Shown: positions 34,876-44,362, counted from the first letter of the stretch. The stretch is DNA of 64,000 bases from Fimenecus sp045593555 (GCA_045593555.1 JAZNWU010000035.1:1-64000), one strand, 5' to 3'. The notes: generated from the letters alone by a model not told the origin. Translations and numbers: made by a program.

Positions 34876-36789
34876 ATGCTTTATGCTATTAAAACTATCC
34901 TTGCAACTCTTGTTGCTCTTTGTCTATCAGTCACATCATTTATCGGAAATACTATAATTCCTGAAAAAGTTATGACAGAGTTATATGTCAGCACAACTGG
35001 AAGTGATGAAAATATAGGAAGCCACGACAATCCTTTTTTGACTATCGAAAAAGCACAGCAAGAAGTCAGAAAAACAAATGGAAATATGTCTGGAGATATT
35101 ATCGTTCACATTACAGATGGTACATATGTTTTGGAAAATCCTCTTGTATTTGACGAAAGAGATAGTGCAACAAATGGATATTCTATTAAATATATTGCAG
35201 ATGGTAATGCTGTTATCAGTGGTGGTCAGGAAATTGAAAATTTCACTTTGTTTGATGCAGAAAAAAATATTTATTCTGCAAAAGTTCCTGAGGGCTTTAC
35301 ATTCCGTCAGTTATATGTAGATGGCGAAAAGATGACAAGAGCAAGAAGCAACACGGATTTTTCAACAAGAATAGTTGGTGCTTCACGCTTTGACGAAAAC
35401 GGAAATCTTATTCCTGAAAACTTAAACTACGGTGGTGAAGATTCATTAGTTCCTGCAGCATACGGTGAAATATATCTAAATGACGATGAGTTTCAGAATT
35501 TCAACAACCTTACAAAAGTTGAACTTCATATTTTAACAGCATGGGTTAAAAATGTGCTTCGAGTTAAGTCTGCTGTTACTGAGGGTAACATAACATCTAT
35601 TAGAATTCAGGATAACGAAAGTTCTTTAATTTTTAACCGAATGCATCCAAATATAGACGGTTATTCTCATATGAGCACTCACGACTTTGTTTACTATATT
35701 GAAAATGCCTACGAACTGATTGACACCGATAAAGAGTGGTATTTGGATGAAAGCACAAACACAGTTTACTTTAAATCACCTGAAAATATGGATATGAATT
35801 CTGTATGCGTAGTTGCCCCAAGGCTTGAAAATCTTGTTACAGTAAATTCAACAGATAACAGTAAAATCAAAAATCTGTCTTTTGAGGGAATAACTTTCCA
35901 ATACAGCACTTGGAACTTACCAAGTGAAAAAGGTCTCGTTGATGTACAAGCAGGTATGTTTGCAAACTACTGTATTTTCAAAACTAATGATATGGGTGTT
36001 TTAAGACCATCTGCTTCCATATATGTTGCCAATACTGAAAACTTCACAATGAAAAACTGTACTGTGGAAAATATGGGTGCTGCAGGAATTGACTTGCACT
36101 TCGGCACGAAAAATTCTCTGATACAAGACAACCTTATTCAGAACATCAGTGGAAACGGAATTATGATAGGCAAATTCGTCGTTGATGAAAATACAGATAT
36201 CCACGTTGTATATAACCCTGAAGACGAATCTGATATTTGTACTGATGACAGAATCGTAAACAATCGCGTTTTACACATAGGTACTGATTATGAAAGTTCT
36301 GTTGGCATTTGTGCAGGTTATCCAAGAAATATTCTTATTGCAAACAATGAGGTAGCGTATGCACCTTATACAGGCATATCAGTTGGTTTCGGCTGGTCAA
36401 ATGCTGACAATGCAATGAGAGATAATCGAATATTAAACAATGAAATCCATCACACAAGTCAAATTCTCTGTGATGCCGGTGGTATTTACACTCTTTCAAA
36501 ACAGCCAAACTCTGAAATGAGTGGCAATTACATTCATGATATTGTTTTACCTGAATGGGCAGACTACGGTACAAGTGGCATATATATGGATGAACAGACC
36601 GAAGGATATACAGTAAAGAACAATGTGCTTGAAAATGCCTGTGGAGTTGGAATGAACCGTGTTGGACATAATGACTATCAGCACAAAACAATGTATATAG
36701 ACGCTAAACGTAATTTTAAGATAAAATCTATAATTAAAAATGCAGGTGTTATTGACAACTTCGATACATATTCAAAGTTATTCTATTAA
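34876..36789 (+). CDS. Exported right-handed beta-helix protein (GH141-like)
   Basis: 637 residues. A signal peptide (about 1-25) precedes YVSTTGSDENIGSHDNPFLT, an opening common in secreted beta-helix enzymes. The parallel beta-helix is indicated by repeated short Asn-rich turns such as NMGAAGIDLHFG and NISGNGIMIG. DGTYVLENPL and AVISGGQEI match the GH141-type group, which includes fucosidases; this is a guess from context with the GH95-like gene. RBS GAAAGGAAG. It ends in a clear terminator. Confidence 0.7.
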   Translation: MLYAIKTILATLVALCLSVTSFIGNTIIPEKVMTELYVSTTGSDENIGSHDNPFLTIEKAQQEVRKTNGNMSGDIIVHITDGTYVLENPLVFDERDSATNGYSIKYIADGNAVISGGQEIENFTLFDAEKNIYSAKVPEGFTFRQLYVDGEKMTRARSNTDFSTRIVGASRFDENGNLIPENLNYGGEDSLVPAAYGEIYLNDDEFQNFNNLTKVELHILTAWVKNVLRVKSAVTEGNITSIRIQDNESSLIFNRMHPNIDGYSHMSTHDFVYYIENAYELIDTDKEWYLDESTNTVYFKSPENMDMNSVCVVAPRLENLVTVNSTDNSKIKNLSFEGITFQYSTWNLPSEKGLVDVQAGMFANYCIFKTNDMGVLRPSASIYVANTENFTMKNCTVENMGAAGIDLHFGTKNSLIQDNLIQNISGNGIMIGKFVVDENTDIHVVYNPEDESDICTDDRIVNNRVLHIGTDYESSVGICAGYPRNILIANNEVAYAPYTGISVGFGWSNADNAMRDNRILNNEIHHTSQILCDAGGIYTLSKQPNSEMSGNYIHDIVLPEWADYGTSGIYMDEQTEGYTVKNNVLENACGVGMNRVGHNDYQHKTMYIDAKRNFKIKSIIKNAGVIDNFDTYSKLFY

Positions 36790-36810
36790 AATTCATTTCT
36801 AATCAATAAA

Positions 36811-36850
36811 CCCCAGGGTAAAGACACACTTTTACCTTGGGGTCTTTTTA
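36811..36850 (+). terminator. Intrinsic terminator after the beta-helix gene
   Basis: CCCCAGGGTAAA (36811-36822) pairs with TTTACCTTGGGG (36831-36842), then TCTTTTTA. Confidence 0.9.
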
Positions 36851-36852
36851 TG

Positions 36853-36892
36853 CGACATAAGCATTTGCAAAATGTCGTATTTGTTGTATAAT
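36853..36892 (+). promoter_or_regulatory. Promoter and operator of the AraC-like gene
   Basis: CGACAT (36853-36858), 13-bp spacer, ATGTCG (36872-36877), then a TATAAT at 36887-36892 with a TTTGCA -35 at 36864-36869. The shared motif CAAAATGTCGTRTTT with 34784-34798 suggests that one regulator controls both units. Confidence 0.6.
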
Positions 36893-36896
36893 GTAG

Positions 36897-37628
36897 TTGG
36901 TGATAATTATGATTACATTCAAGTGGAATGACTTTGATTTTACCTTGATTCAATTAGATAAAGGCATTTTTAAAAATGACATGGCAGGTCACAGCCACGC
37001 AAAAAACAGTTATGAACTGCACTATATCGTCGATGGAGAAGGTACACTTAACACTGACAGCAAGGTGTACGCTCTTTCAAAAGGTGACTTTTTTGTTACA
37101 GGTCCTAATATATATCATCAACAGTCAACCAATCCACAAAACCCTTTGACGGAAATATTTATTTACCTTCAGGCATCGGAAAAGAAAACCAATGATGCAC
37201 TTGTTTCGTCTTTTCTGTCAACACATTTTTATTTTTCAAAACATAAAGAATTTCAAGTAATTTTTGAAGAGATTTTAAATGAAAAAGAAAATGAACTATT
37301 TGGATATACAAATGCAATAAGTTCAATGTTACAATTATTACTTCTTAAAATTACACGACTTTATATGCCATCTTTGGCATCTTTTCCGGATAGCAAAGAT
37401 AACTTAAATGATAGACGTTTTATAACAATTGAACATGCCTTTATAAACGATAATGGTTCTCTAACACTTTCAGAGCTTTCTAATTTAATCGGTGTTTGCG
37501 AAAGACAAACTCAAAGGCTTTTACGCAAATATTACGGATGCTCTTTCCGAGAAAAAAAGGCAGAGTCATCAAATATAAAATAACTGAATTAAAAATTACG
37601 AAAGATATCAGTTATTGCCATTGATGCT
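36897..37628 (+). pseudogene. AraC-family regulator, frameshifted and truncated
   Basis: The first 217 codons encode a cupin sensor domain (HSHAKNSYELHYIVDGEG) and the first HTH of an AraC DNA-binding domain (LTLSELSNLIGVCERQTQRLLRKYYG). The frame then stops at 37583. The next frame continues as family-like VIKYKITELKITKDIS, and a third frame as SVIAIDA, so two frameshifts have broken the gene. The homology ends exactly where the right 191-bp repeat starts (37629). A working AraC would need about 45 more residues, so the product is probably inactive. Confidence 0.7.
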
Positions 37629-37819
37629 AAATCAGATACCACTATTGATACAATTTGTGTTGATAGTGGTATCGTTGTTTTATATAGTATTTAAACCATT
37701 CACAAGAATAAAGCGTTGCATTTGAGACTTTGTTGTCCCTCTTGCAACGCCTTTTTATTTGTTATTTACTTGATTACCTAGAAAATCTCTCTAACCTATC
37801 GTTAAATTACTGATAATCG
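37629..37819. repeat. 191-bp direct repeat, right copy
   Basis: Gap-free partner of 31871-32061, offset 5758 bp. Hairpin 1 is perfect here (GATACCACTAT/ATAGTGGTATC). The copy starts immediately after the broken AraC gene. Confidence 0.85.
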
Positions 37820-37909
37820 TTATTTTACTGAAACAGCAAACAGTTTGTGAAAATCTAAAAGTTAAATTTTTGTTATATAAATCATCGGCAAGAAATTGAA
37901 CAAAATAGT

Positions 37910-38287
37910 TTATAACTTTAAAACCTGTTCGTGGATTTGCTTAATAACGCCTATAAATGTAGCATCTTCTTTACCTGTAGGGTCAGGCAAATTCCAGTTA
38001 TCGTCAAAGTCTCTGCCGATGAAAGGACAGCCCACATCACAACCCATTGATATTGCAATGTCAGATGTGGGTATTTTATCATAGGTCTTGCTGTACTGTG
38101 TCTGCTCCATATCTATACCGTAAAGTTGTTTCATAAGCCTTACGGCATCCTGATTAATCTGTGGTTTGGTTTCTGTACCAGCCGAATAGAAATCGAACTC
38201 ATCACCACGCAGATGCTTTCCAAGTGCCTCTGCAATTTGACTGCGACAAGAATTATGTACGCAGATAAAAGCTACTTTCTTTTTCAT
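37910..38287 (-). CDS. arsC: Thioredoxin-coupled arsenate reductase
   Basis: 125 residues of the low-molecular-weight phosphatase fold. The P-loop is C9-x5-R15 (CVHNSCR), and resolving-type cysteines C83 and C87 lie in MGCDVGCP, with DPTG (NLPDPTGK) near residue 105. It reduces arsenate to arsenite through a cysteine relay completed by thioredoxin. The spacing of the last two cysteines is shorter than in Bacillus ArsC. Last gene of the ars operon, 1 bp after the thiol protein gene. Confidence 0.9.
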   Translation of the reverse strand: MKKKVAFICVHNSCRSQIAEALGKHLRGDEFDFYSAGTETKPQINQDAVRLMKQLYGIDMEQTQYSKTYDKIPTSDIAISMGCDVGCPFIGRDFDDNWNLPDPTGKEDATFIGVIKQIHEQVLKL

Positions 38288-38288
38288 A

Positions 38289-38666
38289 TCAAACTCCTAA
38301 CTTATACAGAAGTTTTTCAACATCTGACGCCTTCAACACCTTACCCATAGATACGACCTTTTCGTTTACAACAAGGGCAGGCATACTCATAACACCGTAT
38401 TCCATAACCTTTGTCATATCTGTTATATACTCAACTTCGATGCTAAGTCCCATATTTTTCACAGCTTCTTTTACATGTTCATACTGCTGATGACAAGATG
38501 AACAACCTGCGCCTAATACTTTGATGCAACAGATACCGTCTTTATCTTCTCCGCAGCAATTGTTAGTGATTTCCTCCACTTCACTCACAGAACAACCGCA
38601 GTTACAAGCACAGTCAGGAACCTTCTTTTCTTCGTCCTTTTTCTTTCCAAAGTTAAATAATGCCAT
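38289..38666 (-). CDS. Small thioredoxin-like redox protein with Cys-rich leader
   Basis: 125 residues. Residues 17-50 are very Cys-rich (DCACNCGC, NNCC, GICC). A TM0996/MTH895-type thioredoxin-fold domain follows with the redox motif GAGCSSCHQ and the cis-Pro segment MSMPALVV. It is a plausible electron donor to ArsC or a metalloid-binding protein; that role is inference from the operon. RBS GGAGGTATC. Just upstream of arsC. Confidence 0.8.
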   Translation of the reverse strand: MALFNFGKKKDEEKKVPDCACNCGCSVSEVEEITNNCCGEDKDGICCIKVLGAGCSSCHQQYEHVKEAVKNMGLSIEVEYITDMTKVMEYGVMSMPALVVNEKVVSMGKVLKASDVEKLLYKLGV

Positions 38667-38695
38667 AATGATACCTCCAAATATTTATACTAATA

Positions 38696-39388
38696 TTAAA
38701 ATGCTAGCCAAAACATATATAAACCGATGAGCAAAATCGCAGTACCCATCACTATTTTTAAGAACTTTGCGGCGGTCTTGTACCGTTCACTATTATTGAT
38801 TTTCTGCACGAAGCCTACAGATGTTCCTGCAACCATTACAAGAGCACTGTGACCGATAGAGTAAAACAGCATCAATAGGATACCCCACAACATTTTACCT
38901 TCTCCTGCAATAATGGCAAGCAGAGCAATCAAAACGGGTGTTGAGCAGGGTGAAGAGAATATGCCGCCAAGTATTCCTGCAATTAATGCACCTGTAAAAC
39001 CACGCTTTCGGTTTTTAGACAGCAAATTAGTCGAGGGTATAAAGTCAAATATTTCCCAAGTCTGCAATGCCATAAGTACCATCAGAATACCAAGAATGAT
39101 GTACCATACAGGCGAAGATGTTCCCATCAGTTTACCTGCGGATGTGGCTATAACTCCAAGCGTTACAAAAGTAACTGCTGTTCCTATTGAGAATACCGCA
39201 GAATAGGCAAAAGCTTTTTTCGTATTCTTTTCACCAACACCACCAACATAGCCGACAATCAGCGGAACGCTTGAAAGTGAACAAGGTGTAACCGATGTGA
39301 GAAGTCCGGCAAGCAGAGCAAGTAGTGGTGCAAGCCACATATTGTTGCCGATAACTTCAGCTATCTGTGAGAGCCAAGAGTTTATCAT
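38696..39388 (-). CDS. CcdA-family thiol-disulfide transporter
   Basis: 230 residues, about six transmembrane helices. The paired cysteine motifs SVTPCSLSSVPL (helix 1) and FSSPCSTPVLI (helix 4) mark the CcdA/DsbD-beta family, which carries reducing equivalents across the membrane. It is adjacent to a membrane-anchored thioredoxin (39389), whose start it follows directly, so the two probably form one redox relay to the extracellular side. Confidence 0.88.
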   Translation of the reverse strand: MINSWLSQIAEVIGNNMWLAPLLALLAGLLTSVTPCSLSSVPLIVGYVGGVGEKNTKKAFAYSAVFSIGTAVTFVTLGVIATSAGKLMGTSSPVWYIILGILMVLMALQTWEIFDFIPSTNLLSKNRKRGFTGALIAGILGGIFSSPCSTPVLIALLAIIAGEGKMLWGILLMLFYSIGHSALVMVAGTSVGFVQKINNSERYKTAAKFLKIVMGTAILLIGLYMFWLAF

Positions 39389-39928
39389 TTACTCCACTCC
39401 CATCTCTTTTAGTATTGCCCTCATCTGTTCCTCTGTCAGACCACCCTGATGAACGGTAAATGTGTGCTCGCCTGTGGTTTTATCTGAGTACATATCAAAC
39501 TGAATTTCCTTTGCAAGGGCGTCGCTCGGAACAAAGGGTGTTCCGTCTGCATTAAAAAATACTTGCGTGGGGATAACTTGCACGGGAACATTGGCGGCGG
39601 CATCGTAATATTGCCACACATCTACAAATTTAATAAAGGCTTTTCCTTGCATTTCCGCATTCAGCTTTTTCAGTACAGGAGCCATTTGTTTGCAGGGAAT
39701 ACAAGAGTCTGCACCATAGTCTGCGATAACAGGCAGTCCGTATTCAGAAAGTGCTACAAAGTCAATTTGCTCTGTTGCATTAAGGCTGAAATCCGCAGTA
39801 CCTTGTGAGGTTGGTTGATTTTCTGCAGGCTTTTCCGATATAGTCTTAAATATCCAAATGCCACCGATTACAGCAACGATTAAAAAGGGAACAATTATCT
39901 TTACCCATAATGGTGTTTTCTTTTTCAT
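39389..39928 (-). CDS. Membrane-anchored thioredoxin-like protein
   Basis: 179 residues. One N-terminal membrane helix (about 9-29) is followed by a short linker and a thioredoxin fold with the active site SCIPC and QVIPTQVFF around the cis-Pro. The fold faces outside and is the expected partner of the CcdA-type protein. It lies 15 bp after the permease gene in the ars operon. Confidence 0.88.
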   Translation of the reverse strand: MKKKTPLWVKIIVPFLIVAVIGGIWIFKTISEKPAENQPTSQGTADFSLNATEQIDFVALSEYGLPVIADYGADSCIPCKQMAPVLKKLNAEMQGKAFIKFVDVWQYYDAAANVPVQVIPTQVFFNADGTPFVPSDALAKEIQFDMYSDKTTGEHTFTVHQGGLTEEQMRAILKEMGVE

Positions 39929-39943
39929 CTTTCATACGTCCTT

Positions 39944-40957
39944 TCAGATTATTAGCGGTTGAATAAGGTTGAAGAAGTAACCTACGATAATAATTCCTAA
40001 TGTGCAGAGTGCAACAAAAATGCCGAGCAATTTCGGCTTAACCGCTTTGCGGAGCATAATCATAGACGGTAGCGACAGAGTGGTGACACCCATCATAAAG
40101 GAAAGTACAACACCGAGCAATGCTCCTTTTGAAAGCAAGGCTTCGGCAATGGGAATTGTACCGAAAATATCAGCGTACATGGGTACACCTGCAATCGTTG
40201 CAAGAATAACACCAAAAGGATTATTGTCACCAAGTGCCTTAACAATAAAATCTTCGGGTATCCAATTATGAATAATAGCACCTATACCTACACCAACCAA
40301 TACATAAGGGAACACTTTTTTAGCGGTAGAAAGAACTTGTTCGACAGCATATTTCATACGGACTTTGAAATGCAGTTCTTCTTGCGGAACATCAAGTGTT
40401 TTAGCATTTCGGATATATTCTTCCACTTGATTTTCAAGATGGAGTTTCTCAATAAGCGTTCCACCGATAACAGCAATTACAAGTCCTAACACCACATACA
40501 ACAGTGCAACTTTCCAACCGAAAATACTCATAAGCAACACAAGGCTACCGAGGTCAACCATAGGTGAAGAAATGAGGAATGAAAATGTTACACCAAGGGG
40601 TAAGCCTGCACTTGTAAAGCCGATAAACAGCGGAATAGACGAGCAAGAGCAGAATGGCGTTACCGTACCGAGTAAAGCTGCAATAATGTTTGCACCGACA
40701 CCGTGAAATCTGCCGAGTATCTTCTTTGTTCTTTCTGGCGGAAAGTAACTCTGGATATATGAGATAATCAAAATCAGTACGCCAAGCAGTACCATAATTT
40801 TGATTGTATCATAAATAAAGAATTGCACACTTCCACCGATTCTACTTGCGGTATCCAAACCGCAAGCATTCAGAATAGTTTCAATCAGCCGATTAAGCCA
40901 ACTCATACCAAGGATTTCATTCTGAAATAAATCCCACGTAGTTTTTAATGCTTCCAT
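39944..40957 (-). CDS. Permease of the DUF318/ArsP type
   Basis: 337 residues, about eight to nine hydrophobic segments. The motif TPFCSCSSIPLFIG is diagnostic of the PF03773 permease family, which includes the organoarsenical efflux permease ArsP. A role in exporting arsenic or related species is suggested by the arsR and arsC neighbours. No arsB/acr3 is seen in the operon. It heads the structural genes, preceded by an operator-like inverted repeat at 40975-41002. Confidence 0.85.
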   Translation of the reverse strand: MEALKTTWDLFQNEILGMSWLNRLIETILNACGLDTASRIGGSVQFFIYDTIKIMVLLGVLILIISYIQSYFPPERTKKILGRFHGVGANIIAALLGTVTPFCSCSSIPLFIGFTSAGLPLGVTFSFLISSPMVDLGSLVLLMSIFGWKVALLYVVLGLVIAVIGGTLIEKLHLENQVEEYIRNAKTLDVPQEELHFKVRMKYAVEQVLSTAKKVFPYVLVGVGIGAIIHNWIPEDFIVKALGDNNPFGVILATIAGVPMYADIFGTIPIAEALLSKGALLGVVLSFMMGVTTLSLPSMIMLRKAVKPKLLGIFVALCTLGIIIVGYFFNLIQPLII

Positions 40958-40974
40958 AAAGAAAAGCTCCTTTC

Positions 40975-41002
40975 ATAGATAAATACATTCAAATATATCT
41001 AT
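40975..41002. promoter_or_regulatory. ArsR-type operator before the permease
   Basis: ATAGAT...ATATCTAT arms with ACATTCAAAT between. The same ATAGATA/TATCTAT half-sites occur upstream of arsR. Confidence 0.55.
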
Positions 41003-41044
41003 ATATAGTTTTTAAAGGAAGTCGTGCGGAAAAGTTCTGACCCT

Positions 41045-41362
41045 TTACTTTTCACAACACGACCTTTTTTCGCATCCGCAGTTTACAGATGTGAGTTCCT
41101 TTAAGCAATTTGCCGCAACCTTTGCTCCCTCTGATGAAATGGAGTAGTGCATCCATTTGCCTTCCTTGCGACCAACCACAATGCCTGAATCACAAAGAAT
41201 TTTCATATGATGAGACAGCGTAGGCTGTGTCACATTGAGTTCTTCTAGCATTTTACAGGCACACTTTTCACCGCTTCGGAGCATCTTCAAAATGCGGATG
41301 CGGTTTTCATCGCAAAAGGCTTTGAAAATCAAGGCGGTTTTTCTTTCGTCCACTCCAAACAC
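41045..41362 (-). CDS. arsR: ArsR-family metalloregulator
   Basis: 105 residues. The winged helix-turn-helix shows CDENRIRILKML, the metal-site ELNVTQPTLSHHMKIL and KEGKWMHYSIS. A cysteine pair ECACK, with C-rich C-terminus (NCGCEKRSCCEK), may bind arsenite or antimonite. It represses its own operon until metalloid binds. It is separated from the permease by 87 bp that include an operator. Confidence 0.9.
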   Translation of the reverse strand: MFGVDERKTALIFKAFCDENRIRILKMLRSGEKCACKMLEELNVTQPTLSHHMKILCDSGIVVGRKEGKWMHYSISSEGAKVAANCLKELTSVNCGCEKRSCCEK

Positions 41363-41367
41363 CTCCC

Positions 41368-41383
41368 ATAGATATTTATCTAT
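41368..41383. promoter_or_regulatory. ArsR operator
   Basis: ATAGATATTTATCTAT, a perfect 16-bp palindrome just upstream of arsR, with a related ATAGATATTTGTCAAT at 41403-41418. Confidence 0.65.
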
Positions 41384-41444
41384 ATATCATTATATGTGAC
41401 ATATAGATATTTGTCAATAGGTTTTATATAATTATTTAATCTAT

Positions 41445-43034
41445 TTATAACTTTACCCCAACCTCACTACCATTCTTGAAATGGAACAGTAATCGTTCAT
41501 CTGCATACACAGTTACATGGTCAACGGTGGTGTGCCATAGTGCCGGATTGAACTGTAATTCAAGCTCATCCAGTTCTATGACAGCGAAAACAAAATAACT
41601 CATTCGGTCGAATTGTTGTAATCTTCGTTCTTTCTTTTTCTTCAGGTAATCATATCTGCTTTGCAACTTTTCGTGTCGTTCTACAAGTGAGTTGTACTTG
41701 TTTATGTACCCTTCCTGGTCAATAGCCTGTGTGGTGTTTTCATTCACATACTTTTTGATGAGTTCTGTCAATACATCCATCTCCTGAATCAGCTGTTCAC
41801 ATTCTGTATCGATGGCAGTTGTATCTTCAAGTTGATGCATTATCATTCTGCCATCATCCAGCAACGCTTCACGGTCTGTTATTAACTGGCTTAATGCTGT
41901 TACAAAGCATCTCTTGATGTCATCTTCATACAAGTGTGGTGTAGTGCATTTCTTTTCACCTTTGAACTTGGCATTGCATTGCCATATTGTTCTGCGATAT
42001 TTACTATTACTGTGCCATACCTTTGAACCAAGAATTTCACCACAATCACCACAAATGAGTTTACCTGCAAACGGACTATTACACAAGGTTCGTCTGTTAT
42101 CATCTTTTCTCCTGTTCAGTTCCAACTGCACACGTTCCCATTCTTCAGGGACTATGATAGCTGGGTGGCTGTGTTCAACATAGTACTGTGGAACTTCACC
42201 TTCATTCACTTTCATCTTCTTCTGCAGAAAGTCCACGGTATATTTCTTCTGTAAAAGTGCAGAACCTTTGTACTTTTCATTTCGCAGAATACTCTCAACC
42301 GTCTGTCGTTGCCATTTCTGTTTACCTGATGGTGTTGGTATTTCATTTTTAGTTAAGTGATTTGCAATAGCACAGGTTGTCATACCCTCCATAAACATTC
42401 TGTAAATATCACGGACGATTTTTGCTTCTTCAGGTACAATTTCAGGCAACCCATCTGTTCCTTTCTTGTAACCAAGGAAATGCTTGTACGGAATACTTAC
42501 TTTACCATCAGCAAATCTCTTTCTTTGTCCCCAGGTAACATTTTCAGAAATGGAACGACTTTCTTCTTGTGCAATAGATGACATTATGGTAATTAAGAAT
42601 TCTCCCTTTGAGTCCATTGTCCATATATTCTCTTTTTCAAAATAGACCTCAACACCTTTGTCTTTCAGGTCACGAACAGTTGTAAGGCTATCTACTGTGT
42701 TTCTTGCAAAACGACTGACAGACTTGGTTACAATGAGGTCTATTTTTCCATTTAAGGCATCTGTAATCATTCTTTTAAAGCCTTCTCTTCTTTTAGTGTT
42801 AAGTGCTGAAATACCTTCATCAGTATATACCTCAACAAACTCCCATTCAGGTCGGCTTTGTATGTAGTTGGTGTAATAATCTACCTGTGCCTCATAACTT
42901 GTGAACTGTTCATCACTATCGGTAGATACACGAGCATAACCTGCTACTCTTCTTTTCTTGTTTGATGCTTTAGGTGTACCTGTATGTAAATTAAATGTAG
43001 CAGGTATTACTGTAACATTTTTAGCTGTTGCCAT
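41445..43034 (-). CDS. Serine recombinase 2 (large, element B)
   Basis: 529 residues. The resolvase domain carries the catalytic Ser37 in YARVSTDSDEQ, with TKSVSRFARNTVD downstream. A recombinase domain, a zinc ribbon (CGDCGEILGS...WQCNAK...KKCTTPH) and a coiled-coil region complete it. It overlaps recombinase 3 by 14 bp and its ATG has AAGGAGA. Two neighbouring serine recombinases acting together are known in several Firmicutes elements. Confidence 0.92.
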   Translation of the reverse strand: MATAKNVTVIPATFNLHTGTPKASNKKRRVAGYARVSTDSDEQFTSYEAQVDYYTNYIQSRPEWEFVEVYTDEGISALNTKRREGFKRMITDALNGKIDLIVTKSVSRFARNTVDSLTTVRDLKDKGVEVYFEKENIWTMDSKGEFLITIMSSIAQEESRSISENVTWGQRKRFADGKVSIPYKHFLGYKKGTDGLPEIVPEEAKIVRDIYRMFMEGMTTCAIANHLTKNEIPTPSGKQKWQRQTVESILRNEKYKGSALLQKKYTVDFLQKKMKVNEGEVPQYYVEHSHPAIIVPEEWERVQLELNRRKDDNRRTLCNSPFAGKLICGDCGEILGSKVWHSNSKYRRTIWQCNAKFKGEKKCTTPHLYEDDIKRCFVTALSQLITDREALLDDGRMIMHQLEDTTAIDTECEQLIQEMDVLTELIKKYVNENTTQAIDQEGYINKYNSLVERHEKLQSRYDYLKKKKERRLQQFDRMSYFVFAVIELDELELQFNPALWHTTVDHVTVYADERLLFHFKNGSEVGVKL

Positions 43035-44301
43035 TTTGCATTCTCCTTTCTTTTGCTTTTATACCAGTAGCAATTCTCATTTCCTTTGTCCAACTCTCAC
43101 TACGAGAACGGTCCTGCCATTGTTTAACGATGGTTTCTCCATTAACAAGAGTTAACCTTAATATGTTATCATTAAAGGCTTGTATGTCCGTTATTTTATC
43201 AATACCACCTAACTCTTCAACAATGGTCATCAAAGTGGTTTCTGGTATTGCCTTTGATGGGCAGGCTTTCTTTCCGTGAGTATTGTATGTTGTACAAATC
43301 CACACGGGACCAGTTTCTTTTACCTTTCTTCGATAATGCTTACCACATAAACCACAAGTGATAAGTGCTGTGAATGGATATGCATTCTTGTTGTGTGGCT
43401 TTTCAAATCTTTCTGCACGTCTTTTAAACTCTTCTTGCACCAAGTTGTATGTACCAATATCAATAATCGGTTCATGAGTATTTTCTGCGAGGTATTGTGG
43501 TAATTGTCCGTGATTAACAAGAGTTCTTTTCGTCAAATGGTTTTCACGGTATTTTGTCTGCAACAAAAGGTTACCAGTATAAGTGTAGTTTTTAAGAATA
43601 CGTGTTACTGCACTTTGATGCCAAGTATATCCTTGTTGTGTAAGAACACCGTCTTCATTAAGTCTTTTCATAATTGCATTGATACCTTTACCATTAAGGT
43701 AGTCTGCATATATTGACTTAACGATTTCAGCTTCTTCAGGAACTACAACATACTTTTCTCCGTCATATCGGTAACCCATCATAAAGCCACGCCAGGGTTT
43801 ACCGTTTTGGAAATTTTGTCGTACTCTCCACTTTTGATTTTCACTTGCAGATAGACTTTCTTCTTGAGCACGTCCTGCGAGAAAACTTAACACTAATTCA
43901 CCTTGAGCATCTGTAGAGTGTATATTTTCTTCTTCAAAATACACATCAACACCTAAATCTTTCAGCTCGTGTACTGTTTTAAGCAGTGTTACTGTATTTC
44001 TTGAAAAACGAGATATAGATTTAGTAATAACCATATCAATTTTACCTTCACGACAATCTGCAAGTAGTCGTTGAAAGTTGTCACGGTTGTCCTTTGTACC
44101 GGTTAGAGCTTCATCTGCATACACACCTGCATATTCCCAACCATTATGGTTTTGGATGAGATTGCTGTAATAACTGACCTGTGCTGACAAGGAATGAAGC
44201 ATTGCATCTTTTCCTGACGACACTCTTGCATATGCAGCTACCCGTTTTGGCTTTGGAATAATTGGTTTGTCAAAACGAACTCGTGTTACAATTCTTTCCA
44301 T
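43021..44301 (-). CDS. Serine recombinase 3 (element B)
   Basis: 426 residues. The catalytic Ser28 lies in YARVSSGKD, with ITKSISRFSRNT downstream. The recombinase domain and a zinc ribbon (CGLCGKHYRRK...WICTTYNTHGKKACPSK) follow, but the long coiled-coil tail of its partner is absent. The pair probably forms a two-recombinase excision/integration module of the element to the right. RBS GGAGGTATC. Confidence 0.92.
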   Translation of the reverse strand: MERIVTRVRFDKPIIPKPKRVAAYARVSSGKDAMLHSLSAQVSYYSNLIQNHNGWEYAGVYADEALTGTKDNRDNFQRLLADCREGKIDMVITKSISRFSRNTVTLLKTVHELKDLGVDVYFEEENIHSTDAQGELVLSFLAGRAQEESLSASENQKWRVRQNFQNGKPWRGFMMGYRYDGEKYVVVPEEAEIVKSIYADYLNGKGINAIMKRLNEDGVLTQQGYTWHQSAVTRILKNYTYTGNLLLQTKYRENHLTKRTLVNHGQLPQYLAENTHEPIIDIGTYNLVQEEFKRRAERFEKPHNKNAYPFTALITCGLCGKHYRRKVKETGPVWICTTYNTHGKKACPSKAIPETTLMTIVEELGGIDKITDIQAFNDNILRLTLVNGETIVKQWQDRSRSESWTKEMRIATGIKAKERRMQNGNS

Positions 44302-44362
44302 TATTGATACCTCCTTTGTATCATTTAGGGTTACTATATATTTGCTCTAACCGGCATATATA

